Assembly (NCBI GenBank): GCA_011947345.1
Contig: JAAVTG010000803.1
Coordinates: forward strand, 1-31,609
DNA from: Phytophthora quininea
Lineage: Eukaryota > Oomycota > Peronosporomycetes > Peronosporales > Peronosporaceae
Direction of reading: 5' to 3'
Length of the DNA stretch: 31,609 nucleotides
Shown: piece by piece, positions 1 to 13,932 of the stretch
How the letters are laid out: every line of letters starts with the position of its first letter
Position numbering within the stretch: position 1 is the stretch's first letter
The notes under the pieces: generated by a model
Told to the model about the DNA's origin: nothing
The model's input: only the letters and a program-made list of their open reading frames with translations
Database searches by the model: none
Position numbers and translations under genes: made by a program

Positions 1-1449
1 TTTTGCTGGTGGTGGGGTCTCCATTCTAGCGTCGATGTCTGCCTCCGACCAACGAGACTTGAAGGTCTCGAGTTTCGATCGCATTTGACGTCTTTGTCGA
101 TACCATCGCCACAGAGTTATAGTAGTGATGACCAGCAAGAGGGCTCCCAAGCTACCAACGACGACTGCGGTTGTAGGGAATTTACCGCGGGAATTGATCT
201 GCTCTGCATTCGAGTAGACTTTGTATTTCTCCGAGCCAGAGGCGACGACACAAAAGCCTATGCCAATTTGCCGTGGATCGAGCTCGAACTGCTCCACGTC
301 GGCTTCGCACGATACACCATCGACACATTTGCTGCGGGTCACACTCGCAGAGCCATCTTGCCGAAGGTTAACCCGCGCTTGATCGTGATCGAAGCCGTAG
401 TAATACCAGCCGTCCGCCGCGTAGGCGTACGTGTACCAGGCGTGTCAAAGCTGCACCACTCGTCGGTCTCCGACGTATTGTGGACGTCGAAAGCCAAGTA
501 CTCGACACCTCCGAAAGCTTCGTCTAAGACCGACTTACGATCCGAATCTCCTATCCACGTGTCCAAGCAGCCCACCCGAAAGTAGTACTCGTCGTCCCCA
601 GCGATCGTTCGTGTGCAGTCAAGTCCGTCTTCACCGAAGCTTTCGACACAAGACGCATGGTCACCAATGAAGATACTCCCAGGAGTTCCGCTGCAGTCGT
701 TGTCTCCTTACGTGTAGTAGACAATTCCCGACTCGTCATAGCTCCTCTCGGTTCCATTCGGCAAGCCAGACCCAGCAGCAATGAAGGAATAGCTGCTGTT
801 GTCATACACAACGCAGTATGGGTCCGCTAAGAATTCTGGAGACAACAAGATGGACGCGTTGTATTTGCTGACAGCTCGTGTGAAACGGGATTTGTTGACA
901 ATGTTGATCGTCAAGAGCGTAGCCGGCGGTGTCGATTTTCAGCGACGCGTTCTGCGCTGGATCGAAGACACCGTCGGCCAAAATGGCTTTCCGAGTCATG
1001 TTGGTCTCGTTGCTGGAGGGGTCTGCACAGATCGACACGTCCTTTACCGTGTCGAACGAAAGGAATTGCTCACCACCAAATGCCGTATCGAGTTGTTGGC
1101 TCCGATCGGTTGTGCAGTTAAATTTCCAGGTGAAGCCGTTCACGTCGAAATTGTCGGCGCCTTTGCGTCTCGGCAGCATCAGCGCACCGAGAACTTCCAG
1201 CACTTTCGAACACCACGCTGTGGATTGAGCCTCCGCACTCAGGGTCCACGTAAAACAGGCTCGCACGAAAAGTATCTGTCATGTCCGGGGCAGAACCGTA
1301 AATGATCCCGTTGCTTCCAATTTGTCGGCGGCACTAGAAATCTGCGGAAATGCGTCAAGTGATGCCTGGACTTCTGTGGTAAATGCTCATGCGAGTTGCT
1401 TCCATCGATCACCAACCTTATGTGCATTCGCGTTGACGATCATGAACTG
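1..1449 (-). pseudogene. Decayed single-pass membrane protein with two tandem ectodomain modules (3' end outside window)
   Basis: Read on the minus strand, coding-like sequence is spread over three frames. Two related modules are visible: one with AFGGEQFLSFD near 1060, and one with AFGGVEYLAFD near 500. Both are rich in paired Cys and Asn-x-Ser/Thr sites, as in a secreted ectodomain. Near 176-108 follows a hydrophobic helix (TTAVVVGSLGALLLVITTIT) and then a basic stop-transfer segment WRWYRQRRQMRSK, so the protein is type I-like with a cytoplasmic part that leaves the window at base 1. Breaks: in-frame TGA (1387-1389), shifts near 1325, 1170 and 930, in-frame TAA (708-710), shift near 440. 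Some shifts fit a lost homopolymer base, but the two stops do not. I do not recognise the family. Oomycete receptor-like TKL kinases have this ectodomain-helix-cytoplasm plan, but no kinase sequence is in view. The 5' end is unclear. Confidence 0.5.
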
Positions 1450-1522
1450 TAGACGAAATAGTCCCCACCACCAGCTAAGCCGTCGTTTGGGGCCGTCTCT
1501 TCATGCTTCATTTATTTAAGCC

Positions 1523-4500
1523 ATGGAAGAAGAAATGGCAGTCGAGATGGGGCCAAGCGCCGAGGCGTCTCTCTCGGTCCACAGGCCAGTCAGATCCTGC
1601 AGCGTCTGTACGAGCCGAATCTCGGACCCGGATCACCGTCCCGACGTGTCCACTCGAATCCGCTATCTCCACCGTCCAAACAAGCTCAACCAGCACCCAA
1701 CGACGTGCTCAAGCCCAAACTGCAGAGCCGTATCAAGAAGAATGCCAGCGTCGCCACTCTTCCCAACGGAACATCAAAAGCACGAGGTGCTGCAGCGTCA
1801 ACAACCAATTTTGCACTGTCAATGTCGTCTAGTGTGACCAATTTGCCTCCTGGGGTGATGCATCCAAGTCTGCACAAGGCCTCGGAGAGGATCCGCAACC
1901 TTCGAGAGAAACCTCACGCTGCCAGCACTGCGAGTGTCCGAACGGCGACGTTGGCCAGTCCACGAGAAGAGATCGAGCGGAACCAAGAAACCACAGACAC
2001 CAATTCCTATGCATTGCTGTCGCCCAAATCCAAAACTACCCAACGTAAAGCGCTTACGACCGAGTCGTCGTTCACAGCGTCGCTCAATCTGGACCCTCGA
2101 TACCTTCGCGAATTCAAGTCTGGCAATTTTCTGTACCTGCGCAAGAAGAAGAACTCGGACCTGGTCATGTACGCGCTGGAAGTGGTGGAGCATTTCGAAG
2201 TGGACCGAGCCGACTACTACACGATGAGCATGGAGGGCGTGACGCACTTTACCACCGAACACTCGGAGTTCTGGTCGCTGGACAAGTGGGAGACCGAGTA
2301 CTCGCGATTCATGAAGATGCTGGCCATCCCTTTCTTCCAAAAGTACAAGACGTGGAAGAATTTTAATATGTGGAAGCAGGCGGTGCGAACATACAAGACG
2401 CGCAATGCCAAGAAGGCTTTGAACGAGCGACTGTTTCTGTTGGCGCCGAGTCTGCAGTCGACTCTGCTGGGGCTGCGAGCGCTTTGTCTCGACGTCACCA
2501 GATTGGAGTTGATCCACTTCACCCTCGACAGACGTACTCGCTGCGGGATTTTGAATCGGAGCAGCAGAAGACCAGGGCGCAAGTGACGCAGCAACTCGCT
2601 GAGTTTCGGCCAGATCACTCAAAATGTGCGTGAAAGCGTGCGATAATGTGATTGACGGCTTTCTAGAGGCCAACAAGATCTCAGCAGACCATAAAATGAC
2701 ATTCATGGAGCGTGCTGCGCTACGGAAGCAATGTCGAACGTTGACAAACTTCCTGCGACTTGCAGACTTCCTCACGATCGATGCTACAATCCAGCTGACC
2801 GTGCATTCTTTCCAGCAGCTCTATAACATTTTAGTAGCTGGGAAAGCTCACCTACCAGGGGCAGCAGCGACGACTTCAGCTCCTGTTGTCTCTACGAAGC
2901 AGCCGACGCAAAGTGGAGACAAGAAAATCGCTGGTAAAGCAGGTCAAGCAGCAGCAGCCATCCCGCCTTTTGTGGCGATTTTTGCTGTGGCAGTCGAGAT
3001 GGATGGAGCCACCTCAGCGTTGAACGCGGTTCCCAGTCACGACTCGTGGAACGGAGCTCTACAGCGAGCGCTGAAAGAAGCTTTACGGATGGTGGAGACT
3101 CCTGCTCGACATCTTGGTCATGAATCGCTGACACCATACACCACCGCCAGTGCTGAAGACGAAGGCAAAGACGTTTGGTCGGTGGAGCAGCTGAACGTGG
3201 CGCTGATCCTCAATGAAGATGCCAAGTTCAGCCTGTTGACGAATGACATTTTTGTCGCCCTAGACGAAGCGTTCGAGGCGGTGGAGGACTACATGGACGT
3301 CTTCGCCCCGTTCCACCAGATTTACTCTGAAAACGAAGGCCAAGTCACGACTCTAATGGAGACGTACGTCGACGCACCACTGGAATTCTTCTCCGAGTCT
3401 GTGGAGAAGTACAAATCCCAAGGCCAGTCGTTCACGGAGATTCCTGACGCCGCTACTGTCGGCATATTCCGTGTTGATTCCTCCGAGTTTAAAAGTCGAC
3501 TGCTACCCAACCCGGAGAAGTGCATTCTTGGTATTCGAGCGCTGGTCCCCAAACTCATGAAGAAAACCAGTACGGCTCTACTGGAGACGCTTAACGACTT
3601 GTCTCCGGTCGCGTTTTCGACCCCGTCAACTCCTGACGCCTTTGTGAACAAGGTCGTTCACATGACCAAAGTTAGTGCGATGCTACCTGACCTGCGGAGT
3701 CGATATCGACGCGTGTATGAGATGGGAGTGCTCATGGACAACTACGACTGGCGTGTGCCTGACGATATCAAAGAGGATATTATCCTCATGAAAGAAGGCG
3801 TGCTGAGTCTGGAAGGAACCGTGACGCGGTTCGAAGGCGAAATCGACTCCGAGACGGCTCGCTTCTCGCAAGTCATTCTCGACAGCATCGCTCCGCTCAA
3901 TCGCAACGCCAACATGCTGCTTGAAAAGCTGGATCACCCAAAACTCTCCACCATCAAAACTCCCATGGCGGAAGCTTTGTCTTATCTTAAAAACCAAGAA
4001 GATACTCTTAACCAGCTCGTGAACGAGTCCAAGATGCTGGCCATGTTCCAGACGCAGCTCAAGCAGACCGTCAGTGAGTTTAACGAGATCAACGAAGTGG
4101 CTGCCCATTTCGAACTGAAGATGAAGTTATGGAGCGGTCTCGATGCCTGGCAGAAACTCGCAGTCTCGTACGTCGATACGGTGTTCGACGACATCGACGT
4201 AGCAGCTATCAGCAAGCAGGTGCAGATGTACGTCAAAGTGGCTTACACCGCTCAAAAGCAACTCCCAGGGAACGAAGCTGCTGATCTTCTGCAGCGAGAA
4301 GTCGACAAGTTCAAGCTGGTTCTACCGGTGGTGACGGATCTGCGCTCGTCATCCCTTAAAGCGACACTGGAAGCAAATTCACGCAGCTCTTGGATTTCAG
4401 ATGAAAGGCGAGAGCAGCATGACACTTGGTGGCTTGATCGAACGGAACGTCATGAAACATGGAGAAACTATCAGTGCGATCGCTGTATCAGCTCAACAAG

Positions 4501-7500
4501 AATCGGTGTTAGAAGAAATGCTCAAGAAGGTGACGGACGCGTGGGCTCACACAGAGTTCGAGGTCAAACCTTACAAGGAGTCCAAAGATGTGTTCGTTCT
4601 GGGTAGTGTCGAAGACGTTACGGCAAAACTCGACGATTCAATCGTTACTATCAGCACCATCATGGGCTCTCGATTCATCGGCGCTATCCAAGAGGAAGTG
4701 GAGAACTGGCGAAAGAAACTCGTAACATTACAAGAGACTTTGGAGGAGTGGCTGCTGGTTCAGAAGAACTGGATGTACTTGGAGAACATCTTCTCGGCTC
4801 CCGATATTCAAAGGCAATTGCCAGACGCCTCCAAGATCTTCAGCCACGTCGATGCATCTTGGAAAACCATCATGAGACGAACTAACGAGAACCCGCACGT
4901 ATTGACTTCGGGCACGTTTCCAGGCATTAAAGAGACGCTGCAGCAGCACAACGCTCACTTAGACAGGATCCAAAAAACCTCGAGGACTATCTCGAAACGA
5001 AGCGGATGGCGTTTCCTCGATTTTACTTTTTATCGAACGATGAACTGCTGGAGATTCTGGCTCAGTCGAAGAACCCACAAGCTGTCCAACCGCATCTACG
5101 AAAATGCTTTGAGAATTTAGTCAAATTGGACTTTGGCGATATCCCTGGAAGTGTTGATATGATCGCCATGTATTCATCCGAGAACGAGCGAGTCCCTCTT
5201 GGAAAGAATTTAAAGGCGAGAGGTAACGTTGAAGACTGGTTGAAAGCCCTGGAAGTGAGTATGAAGCAGTCGATCTACAAACTTATGAAAGCCGGGCTTC
5301 TAGACTACGACACCAAGGAGCGATCTGTTTGGGTCTGTGACCACCCTGGACAAGTTGTGGCTACTGTCGCTCAAATGACATGGGCTCGAAGCACGGAAGA
5401 AGCTTTAAACAGCAGTAATCCGGTGGAAGAATTGCACACTTGGTACAAGCGGAATTTGTACGAGCTGAACGAGTTGATCGTCAAAATCCGAGGCGACCTC
5501 AGCTCGCTAGAACGCAAAGTTATCGTGGCTCTGGTGACAACTGATGTTCACGCTCGAGACATTGTGGAGAGTTTGTGGACGGAGAAAGTGGACTCGGTCG
5601 GGAACTTCATCTGGCAGCAGCAACTGCGGTACTATTGGGACGCCCAGGCCGACGACGTGCTGATCCGCCATTCGGACTCGGTCATTCAGTACGGCTACGA
5701 GTACATGGGAGCCACGTCCCGTTTGGTGATCACTCCGTTGACAGATCGGTGTTGGATGACACTGACAGGAGCGTATGGAATGAAACTTGGCGCTGCGCCT
5801 GCTGGTCCTGCTGGGACTGGCAAAACGGAGAGCAGCAAAGATCTGGCCAAAGCGATGGCCATTCAGTGTGTGGTGTTCAACTGTAGCGATCAGATCGACT
5901 ACAAAATGATGGGGAAACTGTTCCGTGGACTCGCTCAAGCTGGCAATTGGACGTGTCTGGATGAATTCAACCGGATTGATATCGAGGTGCTGTCGGTCGT
6001 CGCTCAGCAGCTGCTAATTCTACGGGAAGGACGCATCCAAGGCAAAGAGCACATCAACTTCATGGGTATCGAGATTCTGCTGAAAGACCACCACGTGATC
6101 GTGACGATGAATCCGGGCTATGCCGGCCGAACGGAGCTGCCAGACAACCTCAAAGTGTGCTTCCGACCCGTGTCTATGATGGTGCCCGATTACGCTTTGA
6201 TCGCCGAGATCATGCTGTTCGCTGAAGGGTTTGGAGACGCTCGAACGTTGTCCCGGAAAATGTGCAAACTCTACATTCTGTGTAGTGAGCAGCTTTCTCA
6301 GCAGCCACACTACGACTACGGACTTCGAGCTGTCAAGTCGGTGCTAGTCATGGCTGGTTCGCTGAAGAGAGCCAACCCTGATCTGAATGAAGATGTGACG
6401 TTAATTCGTGCGCTGAGAGACAGTAACATCCCCAAGTTCCTGGCCGACGATCTCCCATTGTTCCACGCCATCGTCTTGGACTTGTTTCCGGGTACCGATA
6501 TCCCTCCCAACGACTACGGAGAACTGCAAGCTTCTCTCGAGGAAGAGATCACGAAAGCTGGACTGCAGAAAGTGCCTACGTACATCACAAAAGTGATCCA
6601 GCTCTTCGACATTTTCAACGTTCGCTTCGGAGGCACACTCGTCGGTCCGACCGGCGCGGGGAAGACGTCTTGCTACCGAACATTGCAGGCAACGATGACA
6701 TCGCTGCGAGCGAAAGGCTCCAAGAACCCTGTCTATCAAACGGTGTTCGCGCGGGTGTTAAATCCGAAGTGTATTTCCATGGGCGAACTCTACGGTGAAT
6801 TCAACGAAGCTACGCAGGAGTGGCATGACGGGTTGGCCTCGACGATTATGCGCGAAGCTGTGGCGGATGAAACCTCGGATGTCAAGTGGACGGTATTCGA
6901 CGGGCCTATCGATGCGCTTTGGATCGAAAACATGAACACCGTACTAGACGATAACATGACGCTGTGTCTTGCCAATGGCGAGCGGATCAAACTCAAAAGC
7001 GAGATGAAGATGCTGTTCGAAGTGATGGATTTGGCGGTGGCTTCTCCTGCTACGGTCAGCCGTATCGGGTGGTGTATATGACTGCAACGGATCTCGGCTG
7101 GATGCCGTTCGTAAGGACGTGGATGGAGAAGGAATTACCTGCTGAATTCCCGTCCGACGGTCTCAAACGTCTCGAGTTCCTCATCACTAGCTACGTGGAC
7201 AAGTGCATCAACTTTGTGCGACGGAAGAGCTTTGAGCTCGTCCCGACAGTCGATATGAACCTCGTCACGAGCTTGTGTCGCTTGTTTGCGACCTTGTTCA
7301 ACCCTTCTGGTGGTGTCAACTACACGACGATGAAGACTGAGGAAATGCTCGAATTGCTGGACAAAGTGTTCGCTTTTTCATTGTTTTGGTCCATAGGAGC
7401 AACCATGACAATCGATACCCACGAACAGTTCGATAGTTTTGCTAGAGAACTCATGGCGGACGCAAAGCTCAGTCTCCCGAATGCTGGCCTCGTGTTCGAC

Positions 7501-10500
7501 TACTTTGTCGACGTTGAGCAGGCAAAGTTCCGAGCGTGGAGTGAAGTCGTGCCCAAGTTCCAATACAACCCTCAAGTGCCGTACTTTAAGATGACCGTGG
7601 CGACGCCAGACTCGGTGCGGTTCACATTCCTGTTGCGTACTCTAACAGCAGCAAAGAGACCGGCGTATGTGACTGGCGTTACAGGCACAGGAAAGACTGT
7701 GATCGTCCAAGATTTACTGCAGGAGCTGGTTGATGGACCGAAAGTGGCCGGTGTCGACGCTAATGGCGAGGGTGGTGAAGCTCCTGCTCCTCCGTCCTCG
7801 AACTTCATGACGATTTTCATCAACTTCTCTGCGCAAACGTCGTCTCTGGTGACGCAGTCGACGATTGAAAACAAACTCGAGAAAAAGCGCAAGAACCTGC
7901 TCGGACCTGTAGCTGGCAAACGGATGATCATCTTCGTAGACGATGTGAACCTACCAGCAGTTGAGGAATACGGCGCTCAAGCTCCGATCGAGTTGCTTCG
8001 TCAATTCCTCGACTTTGGAGGCTTCTACGATCGCGACAAACTCTTCTGGAAAGATATCGCCGACACGATGCTACTGGCGGCTGCTGCTCCTGCTGGTGGC
8101 GGTCGATCGCACTGCACTCCTCGTTTCGTGCGTCACTTCCATGTCCTGAGCATGTATCCTGCCGGCGAGACTTCACTAAAACTCATTTTCGCTTCGATCC
8201 TCGGGGCTTCTTAGAAAAATATGCACCGTCGGTCAAAGCCATGAAGGACGGCATCATCTCCAGTGTCATCGAGATCTACAACCGCGTCACTCTCGAATTG
8301 CTGCCAACGCCCAACAAATTCCACTACACGTTCAACCTCCGAGACGTATCGAAAGTGTTCCAGGGGATTCTGATGATCACACCGTCAAAATGTCCGGATG
8401 CAGATACGATGAACCGTCTGTGGGTCCATGAAGCTGCCCGTGTATTCCAGGACCGATTGATCAACACTGCAGACCAAACGTGGTTCGAAGAGCTGGTGTG
8501 TTCGCTGTTGCAGCGATTCTTTAACTGCAGTTGGGCGAAGGAGACGCTATTCCATTCGCCATGTCCACTAACGTTTGGGGATTTCTTCAAACCTGGCACA
8601 CCAACGCCGTTGTACGAGCACTGCAACGACGTGTCCAAAGTCACGAAAATCATGGACGATTTCCTCGAAAACTACAACGTCTCCTTTGCAAACAAGATGA
8701 ACTTGGTGTTCTTCCGAGATGCCATCGGCCACCTCTCAAGACTAGTGAGAATTTTGCGGCAGCCACGAGGCAACGCCATGCTCATTGGTGTCGGAGGAAG
8801 CGGCAAGCAATCTCTCGCTCGACTCGGAGCGTTTATGGTCGAAGCGAAGTGTGTGCAGATCGAGATCACACGTGGATACGGCACCAACGAGTTCCACGAG
8901 GACTTGAAGAAGCTCATGATCAGTGCGGGGGTGGGAGGAACCTCCACTGTGTTCCTCTTCACTGACAGTCAGATCGTCGAGGAGAGTTTCTTGGAAGACA
9001 TCAACAATGTGCTCAACAGTGGCGAAGTGCCCAACTTGTTCCCCCAAGACGAGATGGATCGAATCATCGCCGACATGAGACCGGTCGTTAAAGCCCTTGA
9101 AATCCCCGAGACTCGAGACAATTGCGTGTCGACTTTCATCGAGAGGATCCGAAACTACTTGCACATCGTGTTGGCCATGTCGCCCGTTGGCTCTGCGCTA
9201 CGAGTTCGATGTCGAGCCTTCCCGTCTCTAATCAATTGCTGTACGATCGATTGGTACATGAATTGGCCGCGTGAAGCGTTGCAGTCCGTAGCTGATCGAC
9301 TGCTTGCGAGTGTTTCATTACCGTCGGAAGACGTTCGAGCAGCTCTCGTGGACATGTGCTCCATTGTCCACACTACATCCAACGACTTCGGCGAAGAGTT
9401 TCTCGCCCAACTGCAGCGATACGTCTACACGACACCGAAAAGCTACTTGGATCTCATCGGTTTGTATCTCAAGATGCTGCAGGAAAAGCGTGGAGTGCTG
9501 CAGACAATTCAAAGCCGCATGGAAGTTGGCGTCAAGAAACTAGAGGAGACCAACAGTATCGTCGACTCGCTCAAGTCCGAATTGATCGAGCTGCAGCCGA
9601 TTTTGCAGAAGAAAGCAGTGGAAGCGGAGGAGCTTCTGAAGCGAGTGTCAGTAGATCAAAAGGCTGCTGCCATTGTGCGTGAACGAGTATCCCAAGACGA
9701 GGCGACCGTCACCAAGCAAGCTGAAGAAGTTTCGGTCGTGCAAGCAGATGCTCAGAAGGACCTCGACGTGGCCATGCCGGCACTGAACAACGCTATCAAA
9801 GCGCTCGATAGCTTGTCCAAGAACGACATCACCGAAGTCAAGTCGTTCGCTAAGCCTCCAGAAGCCGTCGAGACCGTCATGAACGCCGTTTGTCTGCTCT
9901 TCAACGAGAAACAGAGTTGGGATTCGGCCAAGAAGATCTTGGGCGACGTGACGTTCCTGGACAAATTGAAAAACTTTGACAAGGACAACATCCCAGCAGC
10001 GACGTTGAAGAAGTTGGGCAAAGCTGTGTCGGAGCCAGGAATGGCAGTGGAGGTTGTGTCCAAAGTGTCCAAGGCTGCAACATCCTTATGCATGTGGGTG
10101 CACGCCATGGACGTGTACTCCAAAGTGGTGAAGGAGGTCGGCCCCAAGAAGGAGAACCTGGAGCGGATGAACCAAAAACTGGCTGAAGCCAACGCGGTTC
10201 TGAGTCAGAAGCAAGAAGAGCTTCGTGTCGTGAATGAAAACGTGGCGATGTTGGAGAAACAGTGCAAAGACACCCTGGATGAGAAGGACAAGCTGGCCAA
10301 CGACGCTGCTGTGACTGAGAAGCGGCTGGTTCGAGCCGAGAAATTGATTTCGGGGCTGTCAGTGGAAGGCGCTCGATGGAAGGAGAGCGTGGCGTCGTTA
10401 GCCGAGTCCATCCTGGCGTTAATTGGCGATACTTTCCTGGCTGCTGCATGTATCTCTTACTACGGACCATTTACCGGTGGATTCCGACAGCGTATCGTTG

Positions 10501-13500
10501 ATCAGTGGGTCACACAGACACAGGAGCTTCATATCCCTTGCTCCACTGGGTATAGCTTGTCGACTACTCTTGGCTCTCCAGTCGAGATCCGTGAGTGGCA
10601 ATTGAATGGACTTCCTACAGACTCCACATCAACCGACAACGCCATCTTGGTAACAAGAGGTGAGCGGTGGCCGTTGATGATCGACCCGCAAGGCCAAGCC
10701 AACAAGTGGATCAAGAAGACACTGAGCGCGAAGCTCGAGACTACCAAGATGACCAACGCGAATTTACTGAGATCACTGGAGACGTGTATTCGCAACGGGA
10801 AAGCTCTTCTGATTGAGGATATCGACGAGACTTTAGAGCCATCTCTGGAGCCGATCCTGCAGAAGGCAATCTTTAAACAGGGCGGGAGACTGTTGATCCG
10901 TCTCGGCGACTCGGATGTCGACTACGACCCGGCCTTCAAGCTGTTCCTCACTACGAAGCTTCCGAACCCGCACTACCTGCCTGAAGTCTACATCAAAGTA
11001 ACTGTCATCAATTTCACGGTCACAATGGACGGTCTCGAAGACCAACTTCTTGGAGACGTTGTACGCCACGAACGGCCAGACATCGAGGAGAAGAAGAATC
11101 GATTGGTAATCACCATGGCGCAGGACAAGAAGCAGCTGAAGGAGATCGAGGACCGAATCCTCAAACAGCTCTCCGAGTCATCGGGTAATGTCTTAGACGA
11201 TCAAGACCTCATCGATACATTGCAGTCGTCCAACATCACCTCTCGTGTCATCAAGGAGCGAGTGGTGGAGTCCGAGGCCACGGAGATCGAGATCAACCGT
11301 GCTCGAGAGGAATATCGCTGTGTGGCCACTCGCGGGTCGATCATCTACTTCGTGGTGGCCAACTTGGCGCTTATTGACCCCATGTATCAGTACTCACTGC
11401 CGTTCTTCCAGCGCTTGTTCAATATCTGCTTTGATGAAGCCCCGAAGGCTGACAACCTTCAGAAGCGGCTCACCAACCTCATTGACTTCCAGACGCGATA
11501 CATCTACGTGAACATCTGTCGAGGACTCTTCGAAGTGCACAAAGTGCTCTTCTCCATGCTCATCTGCTGCAAAATCTTGCTGCATTCGGGGAAAATATCG
11601 GCGCGAGAATGGTCCTTCTACCTTCGAGGAGCAGCTGCAGGTGCCGATCGATCAACACAGCAGCCGAATCCTCATCCGGAACGCATCAGCGAAGCTCAAT
11701 GGGATTTACTGTCGGAATTGGAGACCGTCGTGACAGGTTCCACACCCGTTCCTGAAGGAACTGAAGGAGGACAAGGCCAAGAAGTCCACGGATTCCAAGG
11801 TGTGTGCACTTCACTCACCAATGTCTGGTCACGCTGGGCTGCATGGTTAGAAGATCCGCAGTTCCTATCGAACCCCACATCTTGCCCAGGAAACTATGGA
11901 GTGACACTCACTGCCTTCCAAAAGGTGCTGCTGCTTCGGGCTTTAGCCGAGGAGAAGGTACCGCAGGCTGTGTTGCACATGATCTCGACGGAAATGGGAG
12001 CTGAGTTTGGGCGGAATACCTCCACGACAATGGAGGAGATTTACAACGACACAGACCGCAAGACCCCATGCATCTTCGTACTGTCAGCCGGCGCAGATCC
12101 GACCGGCATGCTGCTTCGGTTTGCCAAGGAGATGTCGTTCATCGACCGTCTGCATTTGATCTCACTCGGACAGGGTCAAGGACCGCGAGCTGAAAAGCTC
12201 ATCGACACCAGTCAGCCTGTCGGCGACTGGGTGCTGCTGCAGAACTGCCACCTCGCCAAGTCCTGGATGCCTAAACTGGAGAAGCTGGTTGACGACATGG
12301 CCCAGCGAACCGAAGAGCAGTGCCAGCCAACGTTCCGTCTCTTCCTCACGAGCTTCCCAGCCGCATACTTCCCAGTCACGGTACTGCAGAACGGCATCAA
12401 GCTCACTAATGAGCCGCCGAAAGGGATCCGCGCCAATCTCATTCGCTCTTTCAACACGTTGCTGTCTGAAGACGTCCTTGAAAGCTTCCGTCATCTCGGC
12501 AGCTTCGACGAGGGTCAGCCCAAAGATCAGGTCTGGAAGTCGCTACTCTGTGCACTCACGTTCTTCCACGCTATTGTCCAGGAACGACGGAAGTTCGGCG
12601 CTCTCGGCTGGAACATCAAGTACGAGTTCAACGACACGGACTTGGAGACGTCGCTGGCAAGTCTGCGGAAGTTTTTAGAGGAGCAGCCGATTATCCCTTG
12701 GGACGCGCTCCGATATGTGACCGGGCAGATCAACTATGGCGGGCGTGTCACTGACGATTGGGATCGCCGTTGCCTCACTAGCATTCTCAGCAACTTCTAC
12801 ACATTGGACGTACTAAAGCCTGGCCATTCGTACTCAGCGTCGGGGATTTACCACGTGCCGACCGAGCTCACCCACGCCAGCATCCAAACGTACTTGGGAT
12901 CTCTCCTGCGTTCGATAACCCGGAGCTGTTCGGTATGCACGAGAACGCCAACGTCACGTACGAGCGCAATGAAAGCTCCAACATGATGCAGCTGATCTTG
13001 AGTCTCGAGCCACGAGATGGCGGTGGCGGTGGCGGCAAGTCGAACGACCAACGTGTACTTGATCTCGCCATCTCTATCCAAGAAAGCCTCCCAGTCGATC
13101 TCAACGTAGAAGAAGCTGGGCCTACGACTTTCAAGACCCGCGAGGTAGCAGGTACAATCGTCATGGACTCGCTGGCCACAGTTTTGGGGCAAGAGGTCAT
13201 CAAATTCAACACACTGCTCCGCCGCATGCGGACGTCGTTGCGGGATATCCAGAAGGCGATCAACGGACTCATCGTCATGTCCTCCGACCTGGACAACATG
13301 TACATGGCCTTTTGAACGGTAAAGTGCCACAGCTCTGGTCGTCCGTGAGTTTTGCGTCGCTCAAACCGCTGGCTTCGTGGGTCAAAGACCTGCTGGAACG
13401 CGTCGCGTTCTTCCGAGAGTGGCTACTGCACGGCGAGCCGGTGGTGTTCCAGCTCAACGTCTTCTTCTTCCCGCAGGGTTTCATGACTGGCACTTTGCAG

Positions 13501-13932
13501 AACTTCGCTCGCAAGTACCAGACCGCAATCGACTCATTGGTCTTCACGTTCTTCGTGCAAGACGTCGAGAGCGCGGCCGAACTGACGCAGAGTCCGACGG
13601 ACGGCATCTACATCGATGGTCTCTGGCTGCAAGGCGCGAGGTGGTCAAAGTCCCGCCGCCTGCTCGAAGACGCCAAGCCGGGCGAGATGTTTTCCGCCAT
13701 GTCCATCGTGCACTTCCTCCCAGCGACGTTTCAATCCGCGAGCAACACCAGCACCAGCCTCGGCATCTCCATGTATCCGTGTCCAGTGTACAAGACGTCG
13801 GTGCGGCAGGGAACGTTGTCGACCACTGGTATCTCAACCAACTACGTGATCGCCGTGCAGTTGCCGAGCGACAAGCCGCCTAACTACTGGGTCATGATGG
13901 GCACCGCGTTCTTGCTCAACTTGGACATCTGA
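1523..13932 (+). CDS. Axonemal dynein heavy chain, inner-arm single-headed type (frame broken by small deletions)
   Basis: This is the motor that slides doublet microtubules in the flagellum. In order: N-terminal tail (GVTHF block near 2236), linker with the conserved HWKQI (near 4370), AAA1 P-loop GPAGTGKTE (about 5803-5829) with Walker B CLDEFNR, AAA2 P-loop GPTGAGKT (6643-6666), AAA3 P-loop GVTGTGKT (7675-7698), AAA4 P-loop GVGGSGKQS (8787-8813), stalk coiled coils about 9480-9790 and 10120-10370 around the microtubule-binding tip, AAA5/6, and a C-terminal domain ending in YWVMMGTAFLLNLDI. The ATG at 1523 is chosen because frame 2 from it joins the long frame at a GGGG run (1549-1552). Breaks lie at 1549, 2522, about 2610, about 2640, about 4366, 4972, 7067, 8203, 12905 and 13310. 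Seven are one-base losses in homopolymers; the other three fit two-base losses, and then the total length is an exact multiple of three (4,140 residues). No GT-AG intron explains any break. The inner-arm DNAH6-like assignment is from wording of conserved blocks and is tentative. Confidence 0.93.

Noticed and set aside
687..709. A 23-base minus-strand intron (GTAAGG to CTGCAG) that would remove the in-frame TAA of the leftmost locus
   Set aside because: It is far shorter than any spliceable intron, and the 'intron' codons (GDNDC) read as natural coding sequence.
1508..1517. TCATTTATTT as an oomycete initiator for the dynein
   Set aside because: It would give a leader of about a dozen bases and lacks the flanking promoter match; too weak to list.
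1819..2775. Long minus-strand frame (318 codons) opposite the dynein 5' end
   Set aside because: It is a shadow of the dynein frame, with repetitive composition and no motif.
1523..13932. Introns at the frame changes of the dynein gene
   Set aside because: Each pair of frames meets within a few bases with no codons to spare, and no GT-AG pair of 50 bases or more fits.
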